DNA of 64,000 nucleotides from Flavobacterium sp. Leaf82. Lineage in GTDB: Bacteria; Bacteroidota; Bacteroidia; Flavobacteriales; Flavobacteriaceae. Under the pieces are notes generated by a model that saw nothing but the letters and a program-made list of their open reading frames with translations, had not been told where the DNA came from and did not search any database. The DNA is taken from positions 81,003 to 145,002 of the forward strand of contig NZ_LMMA01000002.1 of the NCBI RefSeq assembly GCF_001422725.1. The letters are read 5' to 3'. Position numbers and translations under genes: made by a program. This document shows positions 11,601 to 20,728 of the stretch, piece after piece; position 1 is the first letter of the stretch; each line of letters begins with the position of its first letter.

Positions 11601-12969
11601 AAAAGGTGAAGATAGTGAAGGTAATGCGGTAGATATCGTAGTATCACGTTCAACTGAATTAAAATTAGTTGATGAGAAAACTGGAATCGTCTTAAATACA
11701 CACAATATTCCTTACGGATCTAGTATTTTTGTTAAGGATGGTGAAGTAGTTACTAAAGGATCTGTGATCTGTAAGTGGGATCCATATAATGGTGTAATTG
11801 TTTCTGAATTTACTGGTAAGATCGCTTACGAGGATTTAGAGCAAGGACAATCGTTCATGGTTGAAATCGATGAGCAAACAGGATTCCAGGAAAAAGTAAT
11901 TTCTGAAGCTAGAAATAAAAAATTAATTCCAACTTTATTAGTTTATGGTAAAGAAGGTGAATTGATTCGTTCGTATAACTTACCAGTAGGAGCCCACCTT
12001 ATGGTTGAGAACGGTGAGAAAATTAAAGCAGGTAAAGTATTAGTAAAAATTCCACGTCGTTCTTCTAAAGCAGGCGATATCACGGGAGGTTTACCAAGAA
12101 TTACTGAGTTGCTTGAGGCTCGTAACCCTTCAAACCCAGCGGTTGTTTCTGAAATTGACGGTGTTGTTTCTTTTGGAAAAATCAAAAGAGGTAACCGTGA
12201 AATTGTTATCGAATCTAAATTTGGTGAGATTAAAAAGTATTTAGTTAAACTTTCCAGCCAAATCTTAGTACAAGAAAATGACTTCGTAAGAGCAGGAGTA
12301 CCATTGTCTGACGGTGCAATTACACCAGATGACATCTTAAGAATTCAAGGACCAGCTGCTGTTCAACAGTACTTGGTAAATGAAATTCAAGAGGTATACC
12401 GTTTACAAGGGGTAAAAATTAATGACAAGCACTTTGAGGTAGTTATTCGTCAAATGATGCGTAAAGTAAGAGTTCAGGATCCAGGAGATACATTATTCTT
12501 AGAAGATCAATTAATTCACACTAAAGACTTTATCGTTCAAAATGATAAATTATACGGTATGAAAGTAGTTGAAGACGCTGGAGATTCTGCTGTATTGAAA
12601 CCAGGTCAGATTATTTCGCCTCGTGATTTACGTGATGAAAACTCATTGTTGAAACGAAATGATAAAAATCTAGTTGTAGCTAGAGACGTAATTACTGCAA
12701 CTGCGACGCCAGTTTTACAAGGTATTACAAGAGCTTCGCTACAAACTAAATCATTCATCTCTGCTGCTTCTTTCCAGGAAACAACAAAAGTACTTAACGA
12801 AGCTGCTGTAGCTGGTAAAGTAGATGATTTAGAAGGATTGAAAGAAAATGTAATTGTTGGACACAGAATTCCTGCAGGAACTGGTATGAGAGAATACGAT
12901 AACACTATCGTAGGATCTAAAGACGATTACAATGAAATGATGGCTAATAAAGAAGAGTATATCTATTAA
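8659..12969 (+). CDS. rpoC: DNA-directed RNA polymerase subunit beta prime
   Basis: This subunit carries the catalytic magnesium. The product is 1436 aa (1435 if the second ATG at 8662 is used). The N-terminal zinc-binding site is [20 protein letters not shown] (about residues 71-90). The catalytic loop NADFDGDQM is at about 478-486. A second zinc site is visible as [11 protein letters not shown] (about 905-915). The 272-bp gap after rpoB is unusually long for this gene pair. A DUF3467 gene follows after 11 bp. Confidence 0.99.
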   Translation: MMNNRNNNKDKNPVKRFNKISIGLASPESILKESRGEVLKPETINYRTHKPERDGLFCERIFGPVKDFECACGKYKRIRYKGIICDRCGVEVTEKKVRRDRVGHINLVVPIAHIWYFRSLPNKIGYILGLPSKKLDMIIYYERYVVIQAGIAKNADGESLQRLDFLTEEEYLNILDTLPQENQYLDDMDPNKFVAKMGAECIMDLLARIDLDELSYQLRHSANNETSKQRKTEALKRLQVVESFRESNLNRENRPEWMIMKVVPVIPPELRPLVPLDGGRFATSDLNDLYRRVIIRNNRLKRLMEIKAPEVILRNEKRMLQESVDSLFDNTRKASAVKTESNRPLKSLSDSLKGKQGRFRQNLLGKRVDYSARSVIVVGPELKLFECGLPKDMASELYKPFVIRKLIERGIVKTVKSAKKIIDKKEPVVWDILENVIKGHPVLLNRAPTLHRLGIQAFQPKLIEGKAIQLHPLVCTAFNADFDGDQMAVHLPLGPEAILEAQLLMLASHNILNPANGAPITVPSQDMVLGLYYMTKERISTPEHIILGQDLTFYSAEEVNIALNEGRLELNARVRIRAKDFNEAGELVYKIIQTTAGRVLFNEVVPEAAGYINDVLTKKNLRDIIGHILSVTNVPTTAAFLDNMKDMGYKFAFRGGLSFSLGDIRIPEQKTKLIADAREQVEGISVNYNMGLITNNERYNQVIDVWTSANAQLTELAMKNIREDQQGFNSVYMMLDSGARGSKEQIRQLTGMRGLMAKPKKSTAGGGEIIENPILSNFKEGLSILEYFISTHGARKGLADTALKTADAGYLTRRLHDVSQDVIVNIEDCGTLRGVEVSALKKNEEIVESLGERILGRVALQDVINPLTNEVLVQSGHQITEAIMRVIEASPIERVEVRSPLTCEALKGICAKCYGRNLATGKMTQRGEAVGVIAAQSIGEPGTQLTLRTFHVGGVAGGISEESSIVTRFNGRLEIEDLKTVKGEDSEGNAVDIVVSRSTELKLVDEKTGIVLNTHNIPYGSSIFVKDGEVVTKGSVICKWDPYNGVIVSEFTGKIAYEDLEQGQSFMVEIDEQTGFQEKVISEARNKKLIPTLLVYGKEGELIRSYNLPVGAHLMVENGEKIKAGKVLVKIPRRSSKAGDITGGLPRITELLEARNPSNPAVVSEIDGVVSFGKIKRGNREIVIESKFGEIKKYLVKLSSQILVQENDFVRAGVPLSDGAITPDDILRIQGPAAVQQYLVNEIQEVYRLQGVKINDKHFEVVIRQMMRKVRVQDPGDTLFLEDQLIHTKDFIVQNDKLYGMKVVEDAGDSAVLKPGQIISPRDLRDENSLLKRNDKNLVVARDVITATATPVLQGITRASLQTKSFISAASFQETTKVLNEAAVAGKVDDLEGLKENVIVGHRIPAGTGMREYDNTIVGSKDDYNEMMANKEEYIY

Positions 12970-12980
12970 ATTAGGAAACT

Positions 12981-13289
12981 ATGAGTAATTCGAACCAACA
13001 AGAACAAATTAATATTGAGTTAGATGAAACTATCGCAGAAGGAATTTATTCTAACCTTGCGATTATCAATCACTCATCATCAGAATTTGTTTTAGATTTT
13101 GTGAGTATTATGCCTGGTATTCCTAAAGCCAAAGTAAAGTCAAGAATTGTCTTGACGCCACAACATGCTAAAAGATTATTAAAAGCAATTGGAGAAAATA
13201 TTCATCGTTTTGAAGCCGCTCATGGCGAAATCAAAGAGACAGAACAAGCACCAATACCGCTTAATTTTGGTCCTACCGGACAAGCATAA
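12981..13289 (+). CDS. DUF3467 family protein
   Basis: This is a small 102-aa protein of the DUF3467 family, whose function is not known to me. The visible family features are the NLAIINHSSSEFVLDF strand region (about residues 25-40) and the basic RIVLTPQHAKRLLKAIGENI segment (about 55-74). It lies 11 bp downstream of rpoC and ahead of a strong terminator (13296-13326), so it is the last gene of the rpoBC transcript. This position suggests a link to transcription, but that is inference from context. Confidence 0.85.
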   Translation: MSNSNQQEQINIELDETIAEGIYSNLAIINHSSSEFVLDFVSIMPGIPKAKVKSRIVLTPQHAKRLLKAIGENIHRFEAAHGEIKETEQAPIPLNFGPTGQA

Positions 13290-13295
13290 ATTATT

Positions 13296-13326
13296 AAAGT
13301 CCCATTTTTTAAATGGGACTTTTTTA
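13296..13326 (+). terminator. Rho-independent terminator of the rpoBC operon
   Basis: The stem AAGTCCCATTT/AAATGGGACTT is followed by a run of T. It ends the long transcript that began upstream of secE or tuf. The gap 13290-13668 (379 bp) also contains a second hairpin (13491-13527) and no recognisable gene. Confidence 0.85.
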
Positions 13327-13490
13327 TTTTTAAAAAGAATTAAATCTTTAAATAATGTATTTAAACTGATTTAGTTTACTTTCATCGACTATATTTCTTG
13401 ATTATGGTTTATTATTCTAAATTGGTTTCTCCTAATATAAAGGAGAGATTTTTGGAATAAAATAACTTACAAGGTTGGTTAATTCAAATT

Positions 13491-13527
13491 AAAAAAAAGC
13501 GCTAATTTAGATATAGCGCTTTTTTTA
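13491..13527. terminator. Bidirectional terminator-like hairpin
   Basis: A run of A is followed by AGCGCTA (13498-13504), a loop, TAGCGCT (13514-13520) and a run of T. It is symmetrical, so it could act in both directions. It lies in the gap between the DUF3467 gene and the Cys-motif hypothetical gene. Confidence 0.65.
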
Positions 13528-13668
13528 TGTCGTAATTTTTCTGATTTTTAAATGATTAAAATTAAAAAAAGAAAATAATTTTATTCTCTTCCCAACCTTT
13601 TTATTAAAAATGTACTCTATATAAGTAATAAGCATCTGCAAAAAGAGCTTAACTTAAAAAAGTACAAT

Positions 13669-14400
13669 ATGAAAAAGAAATTCACCTTAGAAATAGCAAG
13701 TCCTTGTTCTGAAAATTTTAATAAAATGATTCCCAATGCAACAGGTTCATTTTGTAATTCATGTGCTAAAAATGTAATCGATTTAAGCAAAAAAACGAAT
13801 TCTGAAGTAGCTAAATTTATTGCAGAAACAAAAGATACCAATATTTGTGCACGTTTGAGGGTTACACAATTAGAACAGGAGTTTGAACATAATGAAACGT
13901 CTAAGATTAATAACCTGAAATACGCAGCAGTAGCCGCATCAATTTTATTAGCTTCAAATGTTTCCGGACAAGAAAAAACACCTATTAAAACTGAAGTAAG
14001 TTGTCCAAAACCTAGTAATTATTTAGTGGGGAAAGTTGCGCAGAACAATATTGTTAGACAGGAATTATTGATAACAGTGAAGGGAAAATTGCTAGAAGAC
14101 ATAACACATAAACCATTTGATCGGAAAATGTATCCAAATCTGACTCTTTCAATTAATGGTTCAGAAAAAACATTTAGAATAAATTCTAAAACTGGAGAAT
14201 TTTCTATTCCTGTAAAAGTTTTCAAAAGCGATAAAACTCTTATCATTACTATTACCGGAGACGATTATTATCTTTCAAAAGAAATACCTTTTGCTATCGA
14301 AGCAGTTACTAATAAAGTATTACAAAGAGATATAATTATTGCAGGAGGAGAACTTACCAAAATTATGATTGCCGGAGGATTAGGAATTAACTATAAATAG
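13669..14400 (+). CDS. Hypothetical membrane-anchored protein with N-terminal Cys-rich motif
   Basis: The product is 243 aa. The first 70 residues follow a pattern I know from many Bacteroidota proteins: a PC...NFNKM segment (about residues 12-20), FCNSCAKNVIDLSK (about 28-41), then an ICARL motif near 62-66. After it comes a hydrophobic segment (about 85-97, YAAVAASILLASNVSG) and a C-terminal part rich in beta strands, compatible with a carboxypeptidase-regulatory-like or CnaB-like fold. The two close Cys could bind metal or form a disulfide. The function is unknown. It is monocistronic, ended by the hairpin at 14423-14458. Confidence 0.75.
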   Translation: MKKKFTLEIASPCSENFNKMIPNATGSFCNSCAKNVIDLSKKTNSEVAKFIAETKDTNICARLRVTQLEQEFEHNETSKINNLKYAAVAASILLASNVSGQEKTPIKTEVSCPKPSNYLVGKVAQNNIVRQELLITVKGKLLEDITHKPFDRKMYPNLTLSINGSEKTFRINSKTGEFSIPVKVFKSDKTLIITITGDDYYLSKEIPFAIEAVTNKVLQRDIIIAGGELTKIMIAGGLGINYK

Positions 14401-14422
14401 TATTTTTAAATTTATGAAAATG

Positions 14423-14458
14423 AAAAAGGCTGTCGAAATTACTTTAGACAGCCTTTTT
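14423..14458. terminator. Bidirectional terminator between convergent genes
   Basis: AAAAAGGCTGTC pairs with GACAGCCTTTTT around a short loop. It lies between the hypothetical gene on the plus strand and prfC on the minus strand and can serve both. Confidence 0.85.
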
Positions 14459-14488
14459 ATATGTGTTTCTTTTAAAGAAAATATAATA

Positions 14489-16078
14489 TTAATCAAATTC
14501 TGAAGTAAAGAATAACTTCACACTTGGATATTTATTTTGAGTCATTTGAATCGTAAAATCAGAATCAGCTAAAAATACTAATTGACCGTATTTATCATGA
14601 GCTAAGAATTTCTGTTTAATACGTTTGAATTCTTTAAATTCATCATTTTTGGCATCATCAGGTTTTACCCAACACGCTTTATGAACAGGGAAGTTTTCAT
14701 AAGTACATTTTGCACCATATTCATGCTCTAAACGATACTGAATAACCTCGTATTGAAGTGCTCCAACAGTTCCAATCACTTTACGGTTATTCATTTCTAA
14801 AGTAAATAACTGAGCAACACCTTCATCCATCAACTGATCAATACCTTTATCCAATTGTTTGGCTTTCATAGGATCAGCATTATTGATGTATCTAAAGTGC
14901 TCCGGAGAGAAACTCGGGATTCCTTTGAAACTCATGATTTCACCTTCGGTTAAAGTATCACCAATTTTAAAGTTTCCGGTATCGTGCAAACCTACGATAT
15001 CACCAGGATACGAAATATCAACGATTTCTTTTTTCTCAGCGAAAAAAGCATTCGGACTAGAAAATTTTAGATTTTTCTTTTGGCGTACGTGGTAGTAAGG
15101 TTTGTTTCTTTCGAAAGTTCCAGAAACAATCTTGATAAAAGCTAAACGGTCTCTATGTTTAGGATCCATATTTGCGTGGATTTTAAACACAAATCCAGTC
15201 ATTTTTTCTTCGGTAGGATCTACTAAACGAGTTTCAGAATCTTTTGCTCTTGGAGACGGAGCGATTGTAACAAAACAATCTAATAATTCGCGAACTCCAA
15301 AATTATTTAAAGCTGAACCAAAAAATACAGGTTGTAATTTTCCGTCTAAATAATCCTGACGATCAAATTTTGGATATACTTCATCAATTAATTCTAATTC
15401 TTCACGTAATCTGTCTGCTGGTTTTGGACCAATTATTTTTTCTAATTCTGGACTTTGAACGTCTGAGAAAGCAATTGTTTCTTCAATATTTTTACGACTG
15501 TCTCCACTAAAAATATTAATGTTTTGCTCCCATAAATTGTAAATTCCCTGAAAATCATAACCCATTCCAATCGGGAAACTTAAAGGAGTAACCGTTAGAC
15601 CCAATTTTTGTTCTACTTCATCCATTAAGTCAAAAGCATCTTTTCCTTCACGGTCTAATTTATTGATGAAAACAATCATCGGAATGTTACGCATTCTACA
15701 AACAGCTACTAATTTTTCTGTTTGTTCCTCGACCCCTTTTGCAACGTCAATTACGACAATAACGCTATCAACAGCTGTTAAAGTTCTAAAAGTATCTTCG
15801 GCAAAATCCTTGTGTCCCGGAGTATCAAGAATGTTGATTTTTTTTTCTTTATAATTAAAAGCAAGTACAGATGTCGAAACCGAAATACCTCTTTGGCGTT
15901 CGATCTCCATGAAATCACTCGTTGCTCCTTTTTTAATTTTATTATTTTTTACAGCTCCTGCTTCCTGAATTGCGCCCCCAAATAACAATAACTTCTCTGT
16001 TAAAGTTGTTTTACCGGCATCGGGATGCGATATAATTCCAAATGTTCTTCTGCGTTGTATTTCTTTTAAAAAGCTCAT
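14489..16078 (-). CDS. prfC: Peptide chain release factor 3
   Basis: RF3 is the translational GTPase that recycles RF1 and RF2 after termination. The 529-aa length is that of the family. The G domain contains HPDAGKTTL (about residues 18-26), DTPGHKDF (about 87-94) and NKLDREGKDAFDLMDEVE (about 141-158). The GTPase is followed by the EF-Tu-like domain II and the RF3 C-terminal domain (MNNRKVIGTVGALQYEV and following). It stands alone, with terminators on both sides. Confidence 0.97.
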   Translation of the reverse strand: MSFLKEIQRRRTFGIISHPDAGKTTLTEKLLLFGGAIQEAGAVKNNKIKKGATSDFMEIERQRGISVSTSVLAFNYKEKKINILDTPGHKDFAEDTFRTLTAVDSVIVVIDVAKGVEEQTEKLVAVCRMRNIPMIVFINKLDREGKDAFDLMDEVEQKLGLTVTPLSFPIGMGYDFQGIYNLWEQNINIFSGDSRKNIEETIAFSDVQSPELEKIIGPKPADRLREELELIDEVYPKFDRQDYLDGKLQPVFFGSALNNFGVRELLDCFVTIAPSPRAKDSETRLVDPTEEKMTGFVFKIHANMDPKHRDRLAFIKIVSGTFERNKPYYHVRQKKNLKFSSPNAFFAEKKEIVDISYPGDIVGLHDTGNFKIGDTLTEGEIMSFKGIPSFSPEHFRYINNADPMKAKQLDKGIDQLMDEGVAQLFTLEMNNRKVIGTVGALQYEVIQYRLEHEYGAKCTYENFPVHKACWVKPDDAKNDEFKEFKRIKQKFLAHDKYGQLVFLADSDFTIQMTQNKYPSVKLFFTSEFD

Positions 16079-16188
16079 ATTTCGTATAAATAGGTTGCAA
16101 AAGTACTATTAATTACGGCTTAATAAAAATATTCACTTCTTAAATTAGGAAGTCTTTTGTTTTTATTGAAGATAAATTCTAAACAAAA

Positions 16189-16219
16189 AACAGGGCTGTT
16201 TTAGGAGAACAGCCCTGAA
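16189..16219 (-). terminator. Terminator of the alpha-amylase gene
   Basis: The perfect stem CAGGGCTGTT/AACAGCCCTG (16191-16217) with a 7-base loop lies 17 bp after the amylase stop codon. It is flanked by A-rich sequence on the plus strand, which is T-rich in the amylase transcript. Confidence 0.75.
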
Positions 16220-16235
16220 AATTATTGTTTTTTAA

Positions 16236-17675
16236 TTATTGGTTAAGCGACCAAACAGAATATCCTTTTGGCGGACATTGAATTTTAACCCATTTATCAC
16301 CTTGTGTTGTTGGAACCCAAGACGATGCTCCTGTAAAATCTTTGATTTGAGCATTTGCCCAATTCGTCTGAATCCATCTTTCTTGCCAGGAGCTAGAATT
16401 ATTGATATAAACCACTAATCCCGGATTTCCGTTATATCCATTTCTTCGGGCAACATATTCATCATTATCAGAATATAAAATTGAAGTTGTACCCGTAGCT
16501 TTATTATTATGAATCCAGATCAGATTATTTAATTTGTTTTTGTCCAGCCATTCCTCGTAATCTCTATAGAATATTGTTGGATATCCTTCGTGAGTTAAAA
16601 TATAAGAGTACGCCAGTAATTTGTTCGAAATTTCATCTGTATCATGATTGCTGACAAAAGTCACAGCTTTGTATGGATTTCTTTTCCACATCATGTCGTC
16701 ATTTAAAAGCGCAAGATTATTTCCGTCAAAAGCATCATTCATTTTATAATAGCACGCAAAATCAAAAACAGAACTATTGGCATTATTAGCCCACCATTCC
16801 AGCGTGTTTACATTTGCATCCCAATATTCTCCAACAGAGAATCCGCCAACATTAGCATTCCATGCGTTAACAACCCACGGACCAAAACCTTTTACATAGT
16901 CAAATCTCCAGCCATCAAATTTCATCGTGTTTTTATAATACTTACCAACTCCGTCAGCTCTTAGCCATAGCCAATCTTGTACATTAGGAGCAGCATGACA
17001 TAAATCCGGAAACCCGCCAAAAGCTCCTTCATCATTATTACCATAACTATTTTTATAAAAATCATTGTAAGTACGCTTAAATTTTCCTGAAGCTACTCCC
17101 GTAAAATTCGTCCAGGTATTGGTTCCTGTAAACGGATTGGCTTCAGATTGTCCGCCACTGTTATGGTTAAGCACAATATCAGCATATACTTTCATGTTTT
17201 CTGTATGCGCATTTGTAATCAAACTTACCAATTCGGTTTTAGAGCCAAATCGGGTTTCAACGGTACCATTTTGGTTGTAATCTCCAAAATCAAAATAATC
17301 TGTAGGATCATATCCCATAGAAAAAGCCCCGTTTTGAGCTTTAGAAGCTGGCGGAAGCCAAATTGATCCAATTCCTGCATTTGACCATGCCGTTAATTTG
17401 CTGCTTACGGTATTCCACCAATTTCCACCGGCAGGAACATCCCAGTAAAAAGCCTGCATCATGACTCCGCCGCCCGGATTATCAACATATTTACCTGTTG
17501 AAGAACTCGAAGTTCCTGTACTAAAAGGTTTTCCGTCATGATGTGTCACATTAATAATTTCAAATTGCTGGCTTTCAGCTTTTGAGTCAGTTTCGATTGT
17601 TTCATTTTGTGAGCAAGAATACAAGAATAATGTAGTAATTCCCAGAAGACAAATCTTTACAATAGGTTTTTTCAT
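16236..17675 (-). CDS. Secreted GH13 alpha-amylase, lipoprotein
   Basis: Endo-acting hydrolysis of alpha-1,4-glucan. The product is 479 aa from the ATG at 17675; an upstream ATG at 17720 would only add 15 residues before the signal peptide. The N-terminus has a type II signal peptide with lipobox LYSC, Cys21 being the predicted lipid-modified residue. The (beta/alpha)8 barrel carries the GH13 catalytic triad: Asp259 in WRFDYVKG (nucleophile), Glu283 in GEYW (acid/base) and Asp345 in SNHDTDE. The close match of an N-terminal GVMMQAFYWD segment is typical of liquefying-type bacterial amylases. The lipoprotein signal suggests surface or periplasmic anchoring for starch use, yet no susC/susD pair is adjacent. 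Confidence 0.93.
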   Translation of the reverse strand: MKKPIVKICLLGITTLFLYSCSQNETIETDSKAESQQFEIINVTHHDGKPFSTGTSSSSTGKYVDNPGGGVMMQAFYWDVPAGGNWWNTVSSKLTAWSNAGIGSIWLPPASKAQNGAFSMGYDPTDYFDFGDYNQNGTVETRFGSKTELVSLITNAHTENMKVYADIVLNHNSGGQSEANPFTGTNTWTNFTGVASGKFKRTYNDFYKNSYGNNDEGAFGGFPDLCHAAPNVQDWLWLRADGVGKYYKNTMKFDGWRFDYVKGFGPWVVNAWNANVGGFSVGEYWDANVNTLEWWANNANSSVFDFACYYKMNDAFDGNNLALLNDDMMWKRNPYKAVTFVSNHDTDEISNKLLAYSYILTHEGYPTIFYRDYEEWLDKNKLNNLIWIHNNKATGTTSILYSDNDEYVARRNGYNGNPGLVVYINNSSSWQERWIQTNWANAQIKDFTGASSWVPTTQGDKWVKIQCPPKGYSVWSLNQ

Positions 17676-18048
17676 AATGTAAATTTGGTTAAGGTTAGAT
17701 AATAAAGTTTTTAAATTCATATTTATCAGTCTTTAAAAAAAGGAATTCGTAATTTTTAGACCTATAATTATCAATTATTAATCTAAAGTATGTGATTTTT
17801 AATTCCGTTCGTTTTTATAAGAAAATATTTATACCACGAAAACGTTGTAGTATTAATAACTTTTTTTTATTTGGCTAATACAGAGTAATCTGATACCAAA
17901 TATTAGAAGTCATATAAAATCTGTTTTTGTACTATTTGTAAAAGGATATTATATGTTTTTTTGTACATGTTTGTCCTTGTGAAAGAAGGCGCTTATAGCA
18001 AAAACAATTACGTTCCATATAATTTTTTGTTAATAGTATAGACGATAG
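17676..18048. other. Divergent intergenic region
   Basis: This AT-rich region lies between the amylase (-) and the isomerase (+). I see no ORF of interest. Two TGTAC words occur near 17926 and 17963, the second within a TGTACA palindrome; they are too short to be called operators. Confidence 0.5.
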
Positions 18049-18078
18049 TTGTATTATGTAATTGAATTGTTATTTTTG
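18049..18078 (+). promoter_or_regulatory. Bacteroidota-type promoter for the SurA-like gene
   Basis: TTG (18049-18051), a 19-base spacer and TATTTTTG (18071-18078) fit the Flavobacterium consensus TTG-N17/23-TAnnTTTG exactly. The start codon lies 139 bp downstream, so a long 5' UTR would result. Confidence 0.55.
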
Positions 18079-18217
18079 TTCGTTATAAGTTAAAAAGAAC
18101 TAGATCTTAATTATTTAGTATTTTCATATTAACGAATTGAAAATGCATTTTTAAAATGATTGTAGTTTAAACGAAACTCTAAAGCAAGATCTTTACATTC
18201 AAATTAAATTTAAAATA

Positions 18218-19648
18218 ATGTTATTAAAAAAATTACAGTTAAAAACAATTGATTTCAAGTTAGTGTTGACAATGTGTTTTTTATTTTTTTTCACCTCAAT
18301 TATCTCAGCTCAGGAAATTATTAAAGATACTGTGATTCAAAAGCCAGTTGCGATTCCTTCTGGTCAAAAGCAAAAAATTGATGGTATTATTGCCACCGTT
18401 GGAGATTATATTGTTTTAGATTCAGACATTGATAAAGGATATTTAGAGATTTCTGCACAGGGAGGTTCTGTAAAAGATATTACAAGATGCCAAATGCTTG
18501 GTAAACTTTTAGAAGATAAACTTTATGCGCATCAGGCAATTCAGGATAGTATTGTGGTTAGTGATGCCGAAGTAAGAAGTATGATGGATGAAAGATTGAA
18601 TTATATGGTTCAACAAGTTGGAGATATCAATAAGGTTGTTGCATATTATAAAAAGAATTCAGTAGAGGAGTTTAAAACGTATTTTGCAGATATATTAAAA
18701 GAACAAAAATTGGCGTCAGAAATGACAAAGAAAATTGTTGATGCCGTAGAGATTACACCAGAAGAAGTTCGTAATTTCTTTAAGAAAATACCAAAAGACG
18801 AATTACCAACTTTTGGAGCAGAAATGGAAGTAGCACAAATTGTGGTAGAACCTAAAGTTTCAAAGGAAGATGAACAAAAGGTAATTGACAGATTAAATGC
18901 TATTAGAAAAGATGTTCTTGAAGGGTCTAGTTTTGCTACAAAAGCAGTTTTATATTCTCAGGATCCGGGATCTTCGCCAAATGGAGGTTTTTATAAAATG
19001 ACAAGAAAAACGCCTTTCGTAAAAGAATTTAAAGATGTTGCTTTTAGTTTGGGTGAAGGTGAGGTTTCAGAACCTTTTAAAACGACATTTGGATACCATA
19101 TTATTATGGTAGATAAAATAAAAGGTCAGGAAGTAGAGTTGCGTCATATTTTGATTGCACCAACTGTTTCTGAGACAGCCTTGAAAGATGCAAAAGACAG
19201 AATTACAAATATCAGAAATAAAATAGAAAACAAAGAAATTACCTTTGCTGAAGCTGCAAGAACAGAATCTGATGAAAAAGAAACCAGAGCAAACGGAGGA
19301 ACTTTAGTAAATCCAAATACTCAGGATACACGTTTTGAGTTGACCAAAATGGATCCAACTTTATACAGCCAGGTTTCTAATTTAAAAGATAATGAAATTT
19401 CTCAACCGCTTTTAAATACAGATGATAAAGGAAAAAAAACGTATAAATTAATCACTGTTACCAATAGAATTGATGCACATACTGCTGATTATGCTAAAGA
19501 TTATACTAAAATTAAAGAATTAGCATTAAAAGAAAAGCAAATTACAACAATTTCGAAATGGTTTGATACAAAAATAAAAGATACTTATATTAAAATTATT
19601 GGAGAATATAGAGATTGTAATTTTGTATACAATTGGTTAAAAAAATAA
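18218..19648 (+). CDS. SurA-like periplasmic peptidyl-prolyl isomerase
   Basis: A parvulin-type cis-trans prolyl isomerase/chaperone for outer-membrane proteins. It is 476 aa. The N-terminus has a signal peptide (hydrophobic stretch about residues 16-30 ending ISAQ). Next comes a SurA N-terminal helical domain (about 48-175, with IDGIIATVGDYIVLDSDID). Two parvulin domains follow: about 200-300 with PGSSPNGGFYKMTRKTPF and FGYHIIMVDKI, and about 305-420 with ELRHILIAP. The second is less well conserved. It is monocistronic with a terminator before moxR. SurA symbol withheld because flavobacteria often encode several paralogues. Confidence 0.9.
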   Translation: MLLKKLQLKTIDFKLVLTMCFLFFFTSIISAQEIIKDTVIQKPVAIPSGQKQKIDGIIATVGDYIVLDSDIDKGYLEISAQGGSVKDITRCQMLGKLLEDKLYAHQAIQDSIVVSDAEVRSMMDERLNYMVQQVGDINKVVAYYKKNSVEEFKTYFADILKEQKLASEMTKKIVDAVEITPEEVRNFFKKIPKDELPTFGAEMEVAQIVVEPKVSKEDEQKVIDRLNAIRKDVLEGSSFATKAVLYSQDPGSSPNGGFYKMTRKTPFVKEFKDVAFSLGEGEVSEPFKTTFGYHIIMVDKIKGQEVELRHILIAPTVSETALKDAKDRITNIRNKIENKEITFAEAARTESDEKETRANGGTLVNPNTQDTRFELTKMDPTLYSQVSNLKDNEISQPLLNTDDKGKKTYKLITVTNRIDAHTADYAKDYTKIKELALKEKQITTISKWFDTKIKDTYIKIIGEYRDCNFVYNWLKK

Positions 19649-19664
19649 TTTTTATTAAATAAAT

Positions 19665-19706
19665 AAAAAGAGTTAGTTTTATGAATTCATAGAACTAACT
19701 CTTTTC
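19665..19706 (+). terminator. Terminator after the SurA-like gene
   Basis: AAAAAGAGTTAGTTTTATGA pairs imperfectly at the loop but perfectly in the outer stem AAAAGAGTTAGTT/AACTAACTCTTTT. It lies 17 bp after the stop and 21 bp before moxR. Confidence 0.8.
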
Positions 19707-19726
19707 AATTTAAAAAACATATCTAA

Positions 19727-20680
19727 ATGTCTGACGTAGCAGAAATTCATAAATTAGTTCAAAAAAGAAATGAATTAAAAACCGAAATAGCAAAAATCAT
19801 TGTAGGCCAGGACGAAGTTGTAGATCAAATTTTACTTTGTATATTTTCCGGAGGACACGCTTTATTAATTGGTGTTCCGGGATTGGCAAAAACCTTAATG
19901 ATAAACACTTTGGCACAAGCTTTAGGTTTAGATTTTAAAAGAATTCAGTTTACACCGGATTTAATGCCATCTGATATTTTAGGAAGTGAAATTCTCGATG
20001 AAAACAGACATTTTAAATTCATCAAAGGTCCAATTTTTTCGAATATTGTTTTAGCAGATGAGATAAACAGAACACCGCCAAAAACGCAGGCAGCTTTACT
20101 TGAAGCGATGCAGGAACGTTCAGTTACTATTGCCGGGCAAAATTATAAATTAGATTTGCCTTATTTTGTATTGGCGACCCAAAACCCAATTGAGCAAGAA
20201 GGAACTTACCCGTTGCCAGAAGCGCAATTAGACCGTTTTATGTTTGCTATAAAACTGGAATATCCAACTTTTGAAGAAGAAGTTCAGGTAGTTAAACGTA
20301 CTACATCTGATGTTAAAACTATAATTAATCCGTTGTTTACCGCACAGGAAATTATCGATTTTCAGCATTTGATTCGTAGGATTCCCGTGGCTGATAATGT
20401 GATTGAATATGCAGTAACTTTAGTAAGTAAAACGCGTCCGGATAATACATTATCGAATGATTTTGTAAAGAATTATTTAGATTGGGGAGCAGGACCAAGA
20501 GCATCACAAAATTTAATTTTGGCTGCAAAAGCGCATGCCGCTTTTAATGGTAAATTTTCACCGGATATTGAAGATGTAAAAGCAGTTGCAACCGGAATAT
20601 TACGACACAGAATTATTAAAAATTATAAAGCAGATGCTGAAGGAATCACAGAAGAGATTATTATACAAAAGCTGATGTAA
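19727..20680 (+). CDS. MoxR-family AAA+ ATPase
   Basis: MoxR ATPases act as chaperones that mature or activate other proteins, often with VWA-domain partners. The product is 317 aa, a normal length. Walker A is GVPGLAKTL (about residues 49-57) and Walker B is VLADEINR (about 110-117). The family hallmark ATQNPIEQEGTYPLPEAQLD follows (about 151-170). In many Bacteroidota a DUF58 and VWA genes follow moxR, but here a terminator (20693-20728) ends the unit at once, so the partners must be elsewhere. Confidence 0.92.
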   Translation: MSDVAEIHKLVQKRNELKTEIAKIIVGQDEVVDQILLCIFSGGHALLIGVPGLAKTLMINTLAQALGLDFKRIQFTPDLMPSDILGSEILDENRHFKFIKGPIFSNIVLADEINRTPPKTQAALLEAMQERSVTIAGQNYKLDLPYFVLATQNPIEQEGTYPLPEAQLDRFMFAIKLEYPTFEEEVQVVKRTTSDVKTIINPLFTAQEIIDFQHLIRRIPVADNVIEYAVTLVSKTRPDNTLSNDFVKNYLDWGAGPRASQNLILAAKAHAAFNGKFSPDIEDVKAVATGILRHRIIKNYKADAEGITEEIIIQKLM

Positions 20681-20692
20681 ATAAAATAAATC

Positions 20693-20728
20693 AAAAAAGC
20701 CTGATACAAATAGTATCAGGCTTTTTTT
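20693..20728. terminator. Bidirectional terminator, moxR / xrtN
   Basis: AAAAAAGCCTGATAC pairs with GTATCAGGCTTTTTT around a short loop. The T-run on the plus strand contains part of the xrtN stop codon (20727-20729), so the convergent genes share this element. Confidence 0.9.

Noticed and set aside
17920..17975. TGTAC words upstream of the SurA-like gene as copies of the umuDC operator
   Set aside because: Only five or six bases agree and the spacing differs from 8-N10-8.
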